Origin: an uncultured Dehalococcoidia bacterium
GTDB taxonomy: Bacteria; Chloroflexota; Dehalococcoidia; Lucifugimonadales; G958296245
Reading direction: 5' to 3'
NCBI GenBank assembly: GCA_958296245.1
Contig: OY282458.1
Location: 558,001 to 622,000, forward strand
Length of the DNA stretch: 64,000 bases
Part shown: piece after piece, positions 35,723-44,059 of the stretch
Position numbering within the stretch: the first letter of the stretch is position 1
Layout: every line of letters starts with the position of its first letter
Made by a program: the position numbers and the translations under genes
The notes under the pieces: generated by a model
The model's database searches: none
What the model saw: the letters and a program-made list of their open reading frames with translations, nothing else
What the model was told of the DNA's origin: nothing

Positions 35723-37974
35723 TGGGCCTCAGCATCGAGAGGGCAACCGGAGCCGGGGTCCTCCTGGCCGTTGCCGTAGCTCTACTCGGCCTGCTGCTGA
35801 CGCCCGGGTCAGCGTCGGCGCACGCCAACTTGGTTGGGTCGGAGCCAGCCGCCAACGAGAGGCTGGAGGAGCCTCCCGACCGGGTGGTCGTCTGGTTCAC
35901 GGAGAGGATCGAACCTGAGTTCAGCAAGATCGAGGTGCTGGACTCCGACGGCGCCCGCGTCGACAACGGCGACAGCTTCGTAGACCGAAGCAGCCTTACG
36001 GTCATGACAGTATCGCTGCCGACCATCCCCAACGGAAGCTATACAGTCGCCTGGAAGAACGTCTCTACCGTGGACGGCCACCGAGTCCGCGGCTCCTTCG
36101 TATTCTCCGTTGGCGAGGCCCTAACTGCGAGCACCGCCGACCCGGCTGAGCGGCCCATCCTGGAGTCGCCCGCGGAACCCGTGTTGCGCTGGCTCATACT
36201 GGCTGGCTCCCTAGCGCTCGCGGGTGGTCTCGTGTTCGCGCTCGTCGTAGCCAATCCGAGCGCCCGGGCGGCCGCCTGCGGGCAGCGGACCGCCACGCGG
36301 CTTTACCGGCGTTGGTGGGCGGTGACCTGGGCTGCGGCCATCTTGATCGCCGTTGGCTCGTTGGGGCAACTGGTGGATCAGGCCTCCTCGCTCGCGGAGG
36401 TGGGACTCGTCGATGCTCTCGGCAGACCCGTCATTACCGTTCTGTCCGACACGGCGTGGGGTAGGCTGTGGCTGTTGCGGATTGGCTCGCTGGCTGCCGT
36501 GGCCGGAGCCCTTGCGGTCGTCTATCTCCGGACGGGACTGAGGCCGCCGTACAGGCTACAGCTCGTCGCGGCGCTACCCCTCGGTATGCTGATGCTGCTT
36601 TCCTTGAGCCTGACAAGTCACGGGGCGGGGACGACCGGCATCGAGGGGCCGGCGACGCTGACGGACTATCTCCACCTGCTGGCTTCAGCCGCATGGGGTG
36701 GCGGCCTGATTCACTTTGCGGCAATAGTGCCCGTGGTGCTGCGGGAAGCGCCTATGCCCGAGTCCAATCGACTCCTCCGGGCGCTCACGCCGCGGTTCTC
36801 GGTCGTGGCCGGGTTGAGCGTAGGGGTGCTCATCGCGACTGGACTATACGGATCCTGGGCGCAGGTCACCGTACTGCCTGCGCTGGCAACCCCTTACGGC
36901 CTGGTGCTCCTTGCGAAGGTTGCTATCGTCGCGCCGCTTCTGCTGCTTGGGGCGGCTAACCTCATCATCGTCCGTCCGAAGCTGGCAGGCAGTCCTACAG
37001 CCGCTCGGTGGCTTCGACGGCTCGTTGCCGCCGAAGGAACGCTCGTAGTGGTGGTCCTCCTGGCCGTGGGATATCTGACCAGTCTGGAGCCGGCGCGGCA
37101 AGTGGCGTCACGTCAAGGGATCGGACTGCCCAGCGGGCTTGTGTTCGACGGATTCGCGGAGGGCGCCCGGATCATGCTGGAGGTCGAACCTGCCCGGGTG
37201 GGGGAGAACACGATCACGGTCAGCCTGGAGAACCGCCTCGGATCCCCCATTACAAACGCGGATGCCGTCCGTGTAACCCTCTCTTTCCTCGGCTTGGACC
37301 TTGGGGAAGATCCCGTCTCGGCTGCACCCGTGGGCGGCGGCAGGTACGTCTTGGAGGACGTGGTGCTGGGCTTCACCGGGGCCTGGGAGGCCGAGGTGTT
37401 GGTGCGGCGCCCGGACGCGTTTGACGCCCGGACGGCGTTCCGCTTCGAGGCGTTGCCGCGCGCGGGAGGCAGCGCCGCCATTGCCCCGTCTCCCGACTTG
37501 GGGATTCTTCTGCTGGGCATAGAGCTAGGAGCCGTCGGGGTGGTCTTCCTGGCAGTGGGGCTGCCGCTCGGAGGTTGGTACTCGCGCAGAAGTGCGGCTA
37601 TCATGGGAATTGGGTTGTTGTTATTCTCAGCCGGGGCCATAGTGGTCTTCAATAATCGGGCGGCGGACCCGGACGACGTAATCGTCCGCAATCCGTTCCC
37701 ATCGAACGCAGAGTCGCTGGAAAAGGGACTCGCAATATATCAGTCGGCGTGCCAGGTCTGCCACGGTGAGGGGGGCAGGGGAGACGGGCCCGGGGCCGCA
37801 GGTCTGGACCCGCCGCCCGCCGACCTCGTGGTGCATGTTCCGCTGCACCCTGACAAGGACCTATTCAAGTTTATCGACGAAGGGATCGCGGGTACCTCGA
37901 TGGCGCCGATGGGCGGCAGGCTCACTGAAGAAGAGATGTGGCACGTGATCAACTACGTACAGACCCTGGAATGA
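35719..37974 (+). CDS. CopC-CopD-cytochrome c fusion protein
   Basis: 751 aa. A signal peptide ends at SASA; the mature N-terminus HANLVGSEPAANERL is the CopC start with its copper-binding His, and DGHRVRGSFVFSVGE closes the CopC domain (to about 130). About 8 helices form the CopD part (155-465), followed by a beta-rich exported segment and two more helices. The last 90 residues are a cytochrome c domain with CQVCH and a distal GTSMAPMGG methionine. Start is GTG 35719 or ATG 35722; AAGGAGG fits GTG better. Suggested role: copper uptake or delivery to a heme-copper oxidase, plus electron transfer. Confidence 0.85.
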   Translation: MMGLSIERATGAGVLLAVAVALLGLLLTPGSASAHANLVGSEPAANERLEEPPDRVVVWFTERIEPEFSKIEVLDSDGARVDNGDSFVDRSSLTVMTVSLPTIPNGSYTVAWKNVSTVDGHRVRGSFVFSVGEALTASTADPAERPILESPAEPVLRWLILAGSLALAGGLVFALVVANPSARAAACGQRTATRLYRRWWAVTWAAAILIAVGSLGQLVDQASSLAEVGLVDALGRPVITVLSDTAWGRLWLLRIGSLAAVAGALAVVYLRTGLRPPYRLQLVAALPLGMLMLLSLSLTSHGAGTTGIEGPATLTDYLHLLASAAWGGGLIHFAAIVPVVLREAPMPESNRLLRALTPRFSVVAGLSVGVLIATGLYGSWAQVTVLPALATPYGLVLLAKVAIVAPLLLLGAANLIIVRPKLAGSPTAARWLRRLVAAEGTLVVVVLLAVGYLTSLEPARQVASRQGIGLPSGLVFDGFAEGARIMLEVEPARVGENTITVSLENRLGSPITNADAVRVTLSFLGLDLGEDPVSAAPVGGGRYVLEDVVLGFTGAWEAEVLVRRPDAFDARTAFRFEALPRAGGSAAIAPSPDLGILLLGIELGAVGVVFLAVGLPLGGWYSRRSAAIMGIGLLLFSAGAIVVFNNRAADPDDVIVRNPFPSNAESLEKGLAIYQSACQVCHGEGGRGDGPGAAGLDPPPADLVVHVPLHPDKDLFKFIDEGIAGTSMAPMGGRLTEEEMWHVINYVQTLE

Positions 37975-39518
37975 GACGTTTCGCAGTAGTTGGGATGCTG
38001 ACGGCGGCGGGGCTCGCCGCGAGTGCGGCCCCCGTCTATGCCCACGGCCTCGGGCAGCGCTACGACCTGCCCATCCCGCTGAGCTATTTCCTCGTGGGCG
38101 CCGCTGCCGTCGTGGCGCTGTCGTTCGTGGTGATCGGTCTGTTCGTCCGTCACGACGGAGGCCGGTTCCGGTACCCGAGGCTCGATCTTCTCCGGGTGAA
38201 GGGGTTGGGACCTCTCCTGAAGAGCAGGGTCATGCTGACCTGCGCCAAGTTGGTCTCGGTCTTCTTGTTCATCCTCGTCCTGGCTACCGCCTTATTCGGG
38301 ACGGACAACCCACTGGAGAACTTTGCGCCAACGTTCGTGTGGATTATCTGGTGGGTCGGCGTCGGGTACGTATCCGCTCTCTTCGGGAACGTATGGGCGC
38401 TTATGAACCCGTGGAAGATCCTGTATGACTGGGTGGAGAGTCTGGCGGGGCGCGGCGGCAGTCCTAAGGGCTCGGGGGCCTTGCTCATCTATCCTGCCGG
38501 CCTCGACGTGTGGCCCGCGTTCGCGCTCCTGCTGGTGTTCTCCTGGCTGGAGAACGTCTACTCAGATTCGGCCGTACCCGTTAGGCTCGGCATGATCGCG
38601 GCGGCCTACTCGGTTATCACTTGGACGGGAATGATCGTCTACGGCAAGCATATCTGGCTGCGGCATTGCGAGGTATTCTCGGTGCTGCTCGGCATTCTGG
38701 CGAAATTCGCTCCAACCGAGGTGAGGGTTACGGACGAGAAGGCCTGCCGCGCTTGCGGCGGCGTGTGCGGCGCTCCGGGCGATGGCTGTGTGGACTGCTA
38801 CGAGTGCTTCGAGCGTTCGGAGGAGGGCAGCCGGGAGCTGAACATAAGGCCGCACGCCGTCGGCCTCGTCCTGCCGGCCCGCGTGTCGACGGGAACCGCG
38901 GCCTTCGTAGTCTTGGCCCTAGCTACCGTCACGTTCGACGGGCTGACTGCAACCCCGTTCTGGCTCGACTATCAGAATTTCACGTATCCGTTCGGGCGTC
39001 TGTTCGGGGCATACGCCATCGCCGCGATCGATACCCTTGGACTGGTACTGCTGCCCATCGTCTTCATGGCCGTCTACTTCGGTTTTGCATGGAGCATCAA
39101 GGCCCTGTCGGGCGATGGGAGATCGGCGCTGGCGGTGGCGCAGGCGTTCGTCTTCTCACTGATCCCCATCGCGCTCGCCTACAACATGGCCCACTTCGTT
39201 TCGCTGCTCGCAATACAGGGGCAGTACATAATCCCGCTGGCTTCCGACCCGTTCGGTTTCCGGTGGGACCTGTTCGGCACCTACGACTACGTAGTCAACG
39301 TCAACGCGATAAGTGCGAAGGCTGTCTGGTTCATATCCGTGGCCGCCATTGTCATCGGGCACGTCGTTTCGGTCTACGCCGCTCACGTCACCGCGCTCGG
39401 GCGCACGTCGGATCGGAGCGCGGCCCTCCGCGGGCAATATCCTATGCTGGCGATGATGGTGGGCTACACGGCGACCAGCCTATGGATAGTCGCGCAGCCG
39501 ATTATCGACTCGCCGTGA
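37971..39518 (+). CDS. polytopic membrane protein with a Cys-rich loop
   Basis: 515 aa. Signal-like N-terminus (VGMLTAAGLAASAAPVYAHG), then about a dozen hydrophobic segments. Between them, at about residues 256-275, a hydrophilic loop reads CRACGGVCGAPGDGC and then CYEC, with six cysteines in CxxC-type spacing able to bind a metal or Fe-S cluster. It overlaps the CopC-CopD-cytochrome c gene by ATGA, so it is translationally coupled. Unassigned family; it may be the membrane partner that passes electrons or copper to or from the fusion protein. Confidence 0.75.
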   Translation: MRRFAVVGMLTAAGLAASAAPVYAHGLGQRYDLPIPLSYFLVGAAAVVALSFVVIGLFVRHDGGRFRYPRLDLLRVKGLGPLLKSRVMLTCAKLVSVFLFILVLATALFGTDNPLENFAPTFVWIIWWVGVGYVSALFGNVWALMNPWKILYDWVESLAGRGGSPKGSGALLIYPAGLDVWPAFALLLVFSWLENVYSDSAVPVRLGMIAAAYSVITWTGMIVYGKHIWLRHCEVFSVLLGILAKFAPTEVRVTDEKACRACGGVCGAPGDGCVDCYECFERSEEGSRELNIRPHAVGLVLPARVSTGTAAFVVLALATVTFDGLTATPFWLDYQNFTYPFGRLFGAYAIAAIDTLGLVLLPIVFMAVYFGFAWSIKALSGDGRSALAVAQAFVFSLIPIALAYNMAHFVSLLAIQGQYIIPLASDPFGFRWDLFGTYDYVVNVNAISAKAVWFISVAAIVIGHVVSVYAAHVTALGRTSDRSAALRGQYPMLAMMVGYTATSLWIVAQPIIDSP

Positions 39519-39600
39519 CCGGTTGGGACCAGCGTAACTGTTAAGGCTTCGGGGCCCAAACCGCCGCGACACCGCCCACACTAAGGAGTCCTGCCCTAAA

Positions 39601-39684
39601 AGACTAGCAGACGTCTTTGATCCACCCGCCCGCCCTTTGGTAACTGGGGGCACAGCCCCCAGACCCCTGCCAGAAGGGAGAACC
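39601..39684 (-). repeat. MITE-like element, copy A3 (inverted, body only)
   Basis: The reverse complement contains TTCTGGCAGGGGTCTGGGGG, the same CTGGGGGCTGTGCCCCCAG hairpin (39644-39662), GGGCGGGCGGGTGG and AAAGACGTCTGCT. Neither terminal repeat is recognisable. It lies between the membrane protein and the SDR gene. Confidence 0.7.
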
Positions 39685-39691
39685 CGTCAGT

Positions 39692-39745
39692 CATGGCGAA
39701 GGGTTTTGTCCCTCTGTGCTCCCCCGCATCTCCACAGACTGCGAA
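39692..39745 (+). repeat. dispersed repeat family B, copy 2
   Basis: Segments GGCGAAGGGTTTTGTCCCTC and CCCGCATCTCCACAGAC match copy 1 at 8368-8424 with substitutions. It directly follows element A3. The remaining 110 bp before the SDR gene hold no feature other than its ribosome binding site. Confidence 0.5.
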
Positions 39746-39861
39746 AGCATCCTTCCTGTATAGTGGAGCGCAAGCGGATGGGGTCTCCTGCGCACCCCGT
39801 AATTCCAGCAGCCCTGATGGGGCGGGGCCACTGCGTAGGTATCCGGTCAAGGAGGGAGAGC

Positions 39862-40641
39862 ATGCGCCTGAAGGGAAAGGTAGCCTTGATTACGGGGGGC
39901 GGCTCGGGTATAGGCCGCGCTTCAGCCGTACTGTTCGCGCGTGAAGGCGCTAAGCTCGTGGTGTCCGACCGCGACGAGACCGGCGCGTCGGACACGGTGA
40001 AGCAGGTCAGGGACGCCTACGGCGAAGCAGTCGCCGTGGGAGGCGACGTGACCAGCAACGCAGATTCGGCCAGCATGGTCAGGGCGGCGGTTGACGAGTA
40101 TGGGAAGCTTGACGTGCTGGTCAACAGCGCGGGCGTGAGCTCCAGGAATGCCCTTGAAGCCCCGGGGGACGCGGAGGCCCTCTGGGACAGGGTCATCGAG
40201 GTCAACCTCAAGGGATCGTTCCTCGTGTCGTTTCATGCCGTCCCGGAGATGAGACGGGCAGGGGGCGGGTCGATCATCAATCTGTCTTCCATCATCGGCC
40301 TGGTGGGCTACCCGGCCGGCATCCCGGGCGTCGGCGGCGGCTTCAACCCCTACGCGGCCTCCAAGGGCGGGGTAATCCAGCTCACGAGGAACTTGGCGGT
40401 AGATTGCGCCAAAGACAACATACGGGTGAACTGCATATGCCCGGGCTATACTAGGTCGAACCTGACCAGGGAACTGTTCAGCGACCCGGCGGTGGTCGAC
40501 GCGTTGGTGGAGAGGACGCCCATGGGCCGTTTGGGCCAGCCGGAGGAGATCGCATACGCGGCCCTATATCTGGCGTCCGACGAGGCCTCCTTCGTAACCG
40601 GGATTCCCCTAGCCGTCGATGGGGGGTGGACGGCGCAGTAG
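39862..40641 (+). CDS. short-chain dehydrogenase/reductase
   Basis: 259 aa, classical SDR. Cofactor motif TGGGSGIG at 11-18; NSAG at 88-91; catalytic Ser at 142 or 143, Y164 and K168 (YAASK). Acidic D36 after the second strand (VVSDRDE) suggests NAD rather than NADP. The C-terminal GIPLAVDGGWTAQ is typical. AAGGAGGG decides ATG 39862; the open frame upstream runs through repeats. Substrate unknown. Confidence 0.93.
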   Translation: MRLKGKVALITGGGSGIGRASAVLFAREGAKLVVSDRDETGASDTVKQVRDAYGEAVAVGGDVTSNADSASMVRAAVDEYGKLDVLVNSAGVSSRNALEAPGDAEALWDRVIEVNLKGSFLVSFHAVPEMRRAGGGSIINLSSIIGLVGYPAGIPGVGGGFNPYAASKGGVIQLTRNLAVDCAKDNIRVNCICPGYTRSNLTRELFSDPAVVDALVERTPMGRLGQPEEIAYAALYLASDEASFVTGIPLAVDGGWTAQ

Positions 40642-40648
40642 TCCGCCG

Positions 40649-41425
40649 CTACGTGCGCTCCAGGACCAGGACGCGGCTCTTCCAGACCTCTTCCTCCACG
40701 TGCCGTAGGGCGCTGGACCCCGGACGGCGTACTTCCAGGACCCGCCTCATCGTTATCGGCGCGAGGGCGCGCAAGAATGGGCACCGCTTCGCGAACCCCT
40801 GAAGGGTCTGGCGTTCTCCCCCCAGAAACAGGTAGTCCATTCTGTCCCCGTACGGTCCCAGCACGTCCTCGGCGACCGCGCAGACCTTGTCGAACAACTC
40901 GCGGATCAGCCTCTCGCGGCTGCGTTCGAATCTCCGCTGGGACGTCCCCCCGGCGCGGTGGCGGTTCTTGACGTAGCGGGTGTCAGTCTTCGAGACCACC
41001 AGGCCATCGCGGTTCACCACGCCAACCGCATAGCGTCCCAGCCGTACCAACAGCACCCCGATGAGGCGGTCCTTCTCCACAGCCTCGGTCAACAGAGTCG
41101 TGGAGCACCCTTCGAACGCGCCTACGACCTCCATCGGGAACGGCGGAAGAACGGCCACCGACTGGCGCTCTCCCATGAATACGGCGGCCCCGGTCTCCGT
41201 CTCTCCTATGAGGCCTATGGCCTCTGAGAGGCCGCCGCCGGCCTCGACGTACTCCGCCCGGGCCGATGACGCAGGCGGGAGATAGTGCGTGCTCAGGCAG
41301 TCGGGAGACCGTGCCAGATCGTCCAGGAGACGGCGCAGCCCTCTTCCGGTTACCCAACGCCGGCCGCTGACCTTCCAGCCCGCGGCGGACGGCTCGCCCC
41401 CTGCCTCGGTGACGCAGTGTCCCAA
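40649..41425 (-). CDS. VLRF1-type release-factor-like protein (Vms1/eRF1 superfamily)
   Basis: About 258 aa if TTG 41425 is used; a TTG at 41560 would overlap the next gene. The core carries RAGGTSQRRFERSRE, the loop of bacterial and actinobacterial VLRF1 and eukaryotic Vms1, in which the Gln acts in cleavage of peptidyl-tRNA. Upstream are beta strands LLVRLGRYAVGVVNRDGLVV, as expected. The protein would free nascent chains from stalled ribosomes. The start is uncertain: no ATG or clear Shine-Dalgarno exists. Confidence 0.7.
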   Translation of the reverse strand: MGHCVTEAGGEPSAAGWKVSGRRWVTGRGLRRLLDDLARSPDCLSTHYLPPASSARAEYVEAGGGLSEAIGLIGETETGAAVFMGERQSVAVLPPFPMEVVGAFEGCSTTLLTEAVEKDRLIGVLLVRLGRYAVGVVNRDGLVVSKTDTRYVKNRHRAGGTSQRRFERSRERLIRELFDKVCAVAEDVLGPYGDRMDYLFLGGERQTLQGFAKRCPFLRALAPITMRRVLEVRRPGSSALRHVEEEVWKSRVLVLERT

Positions 41426-41435
41426 GGCCGATGAC

Positions 41436-41822
41436 TCACTCGCCGGACGACTCGCGCCAGAGGCGGAGACCGGTAACCCCCATGACGACAACGAACAGAG
41501 GGTCTTGCCACCACGGGCCTGGGACGTTGCCGATCCAGTCCCTGAAAACCTGGAGCGCAAGGAAGACGGTCGCGTAGAAGACCAAGTTCGTTTCCAGGTA
41601 CGCGCGTGTGATTGTGTCGCCGGTAATCTTGGCGTCCAGGTTCCGCTTGCCGCCGAAGCGCACTATCAGAGCAAGCACGACGGCAACCGCCATGAACGGG
41701 TCCAAGACCGTCTGCCAGTCGAGGTCTCGCAGCGCATCTATGGAGTACGCACCCAACACGTGACGGATCGCGACCGCGATGCCGATCAGGGCAAGGACGA
41801 CTGCAATCAGCTTCCTAAGCAT
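41436..41822 (-). CDS. small polytopic membrane protein, unknown
   Basis: 128 aa from ATG 41822, preceded by GGAGACGTGGG. Three or four hydrophobic segments: LIAVVLALIGIAVAI, FMAVAVVLALIVRFG, and two weaker ones near YLETNLVFYATVFLAL and PLFVVVMGVTGLRLW. The open frame runs further upstream but into the cupin gene. It ends 10 bp before the assumed VLRF1 start, so the two may be one transcript. Confidence 0.7.
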   Translation of the reverse strand: MLRKLIAVVLALIGIAVAIRHVLGAYSIDALRDLDWQTVLDPFMAVAVVLALIVRFGGKRNLDAKITGDTITRAYLETNLVFYATVFLALQVFRDWIGNVPGPWWQDPLFVVVMGVTGLRLWRESSGE

Positions 41823-41895
41823 CCCACGTCTCCTTATGAAAGTCCGCCCTGCACCCGCCGCCAACCCGTCATTCCTCGCTGCCTGCAGAGCGACG

Positions 41896-42534
41896 CTAGG
41901 CCGTCGGGCCGGTGCGGGGTGAGGCGTCGTTCCATATCTTCCCAAGTGTCGACACGCTCTCGAACAGGGGCCTGAGCAGGTCGTATACGTCGTTTCTGAG
42001 CTCTCCGGCAGCTTCGAGGTCGCCACCCGAGACCGCATCGGCAATTGAAGCGGCCACGCCGCGCTGTTCGTCGGCAGCATCTCGAGCGGCCTCCATCACA
42101 CCGACGGTGGCAGCCTCCAGCCGGGCAAGCAGTTCAGATACGGGGGTCGTCGTGTCGGGTTCCGCGTCATAGTTGCTCGATGGGGCGAAGCGGTGAGGCA
42201 GACGCCGCCCGTCGACGTCCCAAAACGTATGCGTCGGCTGAATATGCGGGGTTACTGACAAGTACATGGTCATTGGCCGGTCGCCGACAGCCCGCACCCC
42301 GTGCATCTGTCCGGCTAAGGCGACGCACATCTGGCCGGGGCCGACCTGCCGCTTGCTGCCGTCGATCTCGAACTCGGCCAATCCCTCGATCACGAGGAAG
42401 ACTTCATGGCCGAGGTCGTGGGTGTGCGAGCCGGCGGAAGGGCCGGGCTCGATTCTCAGAAACCGCGACCTGATCTCCGGCGTGACGAGAACGTTGCGCA
42501 CGTCGGCGCGGTAGTCGTATATCTCAAATGTCAT
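41896..42534 (-). CDS. cupin-domain protein
   Basis: 212 aa. Residues 20-100 form one cupin barrel: motif 1 G-S-H-T-H-D-L-G-H-E-V (with the metal-binding H-x-H...E pattern) and motif 2 PGQMCVALAGQMHGVRAV. After it comes a helical tail (ELLARLEAATVGVMEAAR). The function is unknown; cupins of this kind bind metals or small ligands. It lies 73 bp upstream of the small membrane protein on the same strand. Confidence 0.85.
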   Translation of the reverse strand: MTFEIYDYRADVRNVLVTPEIRSRFLRIEPGPSAGSHTHDLGHEVFLVIEGLAEFEIDGSKRQVGPGQMCVALAGQMHGVRAVGDRPMTMYLSVTPHIQPTHTFWDVDGRRLPHRFAPSSNYDAEPDTTTPVSELLARLEAATVGVMEAARDAADEQRGVAASIADAVSGGDLEAAGELRNDVYDLLRPLFESVSTLGKIWNDASPRTGPTA

Positions 42535-42604
42535 CGGACCGGCCTCCCATATCTAGGGCTTCGTATGCGCCCCTAGCGTGGCGCTGCGATAGAATTCCTA
42601 CCGC

Positions 42605-42730
42605 TCACCATACCTTGCCAGTATTGTCTCGCTCATCTTCAGGTCTAGCATTCTTGCCGGTCTGCACCACGAAAATGCCGACCACAAGCACGATTGCCAA
42701 CGCTCCTACCCAAGCAAGGAAAGTCTTCAT
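42605..42730 (-). CDS. 41-residue single-helix membrane peptide
   Basis: MKTFLAWVGALAIVLVVGIF begins a 41-codon frame with one predicted helix (residues 4-22) and a charged tail (NARPEDERDNTGKVW). It fills the gap between the cupin and dehydrogenase genes. There is no strong Shine-Dalgarno and no homologue can be named. Support is the clean helix-plus-charged-tail plan, so confidence is moderate at best. Confidence 0.4.
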   Translation of the reverse strand: MKTFLAWVGALAIVLVVGIFVVQTGKNARPEDERDNTGKVW

Positions 42731-42785
42731 CACACGTCACGAAATACGCAAGGATTATCCGTCATTACGAAGCGCGCGCCGACTG

Positions 42786-43808
42786 TCAGATGTTGTTCAC
42801 GGCCGGGGCCCGTCCGGGAATCTTCGCTCGGACGGCGGTGTTTACCAGCGACATCGGCCACGTTCCCTTCAGTATGCGCGCGGTCTCCTCGCCGAGGCGT
42901 CTCTCCCCTTCTATGACCCCCACGTCCGACGCGCCCGCGGTATGCGGCGTGACGATTACGTTGTCCATCTTCAGGAGCGGGTTATCCGGCGGGGTAGGCT
43001 CCTGTTCGAAGACGTCGATGCCGGCCCCCGCGATCTCCTTGTTCCGTAGGGCGTCGATCAGGGCCGCTTCGTCCACGGTCCCCCCACGGCAGCAGTTGAT
43101 GAAGTACGCGGTGGGCTTCATGGCCTTGAAGAAGCTCGCTCCTAGCAGCTTTCTAGTCCGTGGGTTGAGCGGCGTGAGTATCGCAACGTAGTCGGACTGA
43201 GACGCCAACTCCTCCAAACCGGGCACAAGGCTGACGCGGTACTCCTGAGCCGTCCAGGCGGGCAGGTACGGGTCGTACACCACCACGTCCAAGCCGAAGG
43301 CCTGCGCGCGGCGCACCGTAGCCCTACCTATGTTCCCCATCCCGACGAGCCCGAACACCTGACCGTAGATGGGGGGCATCTGTCCGAAAGCGCCCGAGGC
43401 CCTCGCCGACGGCCACTCCCCCGCCCTCATGGCGTTGTTGAGGGCGACCAGATTCTTGGCGCAGGCCAAGATCAGCATCATGGTGTGGTTGGCGACCTCC
43501 TCGGTAACGAATCCGGCGGTATTGGCGACCATCACCCCCACGTCGGTAGCAGCCTCGTCGTCGACCCTGTCGAAGCCGTGCCCGATGCTCACTATGGCCT
43601 TGGCCGTGTCTATCTGCTCTATCACTTCACGGGGCATATCCACGCCCCGGTTGATGATGACGTCGACGCCTTTGATGGCCTCGATGACCTCACCTTGGCT
43701 GGCGCAGACGTGGACGCCGAGGTCGTAGTCGAGCCCTGCCAACCCTTCCTCTATGTTCGAGACGTCGATCTTCCCTGGCGAGACTAAGGCGACTTTGTGC
43801 TTTGCCAT
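42786..43808 (-). CDS. D-2-hydroxyacid dehydrogenase, CtBP-like
   Basis: 340 aa from ATG 43808, which has GGAGGA upstream; the longer open frame has no support. NAD motif GLVGMGNIGRATVRR, catalytic Arg in NCCRGGTVDEAAL, Glu in DVFEQEPTPP and His in VTPHTAG. It shares the overall plan of the protein at 2973-3977. The Cys-Cys before the catalytic Arg is unusual (usually NxSRG or NTARG). Substrate unknown. Confidence 0.88.
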   Translation of the reverse strand: MAKHKVALVSPGKIDVSNIEEGLAGLDYDLGVHVCASQGEVIEAIKGVDVIINRGVDMPREVIEQIDTAKAIVSIGHGFDRVDDEAATDVGVMVANTAGFVTEEVANHTMMLILACAKNLVALNNAMRAGEWPSARASGAFGQMPPIYGQVFGLVGMGNIGRATVRRAQAFGLDVVVYDPYLPAWTAQEYRVSLVPGLEELASQSDYVAILTPLNPRTRKLLGASFFKAMKPTAYFINCCRGGTVDEAALIDALRNKEIAGAGIDVFEQEPTPPDNPLLKMDNVIVTPHTAGASDVGVIEGERRLGEETARILKGTWPMSLVNTAVRAKIPGRAPAVNNI

Positions 43809-43940
43809 TCTCGGGTCCTCCAATGCAGATCGGGGCGGAGCCAACCGCCGCGCAGCGCCTTGCTGCCCATCGCCTCTTATATTACCAGCGCCGCGGCCAT
43901 GAGGCCTACCGAATTGCACCGCGAGCGGTTCCCTGCACTC

Positions 43941-43960
43941 CTCACCAAGTCTGAACAGTT
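43941..43960 (+). repeat. solo terminal repeat of the MITE-like family
   Basis: CTCACCAAGTCTGAACAGTT, 18 of 20 identical to the right end of copy A2, without any element body. It lies upstream of the radical-SAM gene. Confidence 0.6.
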
Positions 43961-44022
43961 GCACACGCCCGACGTGGGCGCACCGCGACCTGTTGAGGTG
44001 TTGACATGGCGGCTGCGGCTAT

Positions 44023-44038
44023 GGGAACATATGTTCCC
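44023..44038. promoter_or_regulatory. perfect 16-bp palindrome resembling a LexA (SOS) box
   Basis: GGGAACATATGTTCCC is a perfect inverted repeat and contains GAAC-N4-GTTC, the core of the Bacillus-type SOS box (CGAACRNRYGTTYC). TTGACA lies at 44001-44006, so the -10 region of that promoter would fall inside the palindrome. The next gene's ribosome binding site is 10 bp downstream. It would be an operator for the radical-SAM repair-type gene. Confidence 0.6.
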
Positions 44039-44059
44039 TACACATACAGGAGGAAGCTT

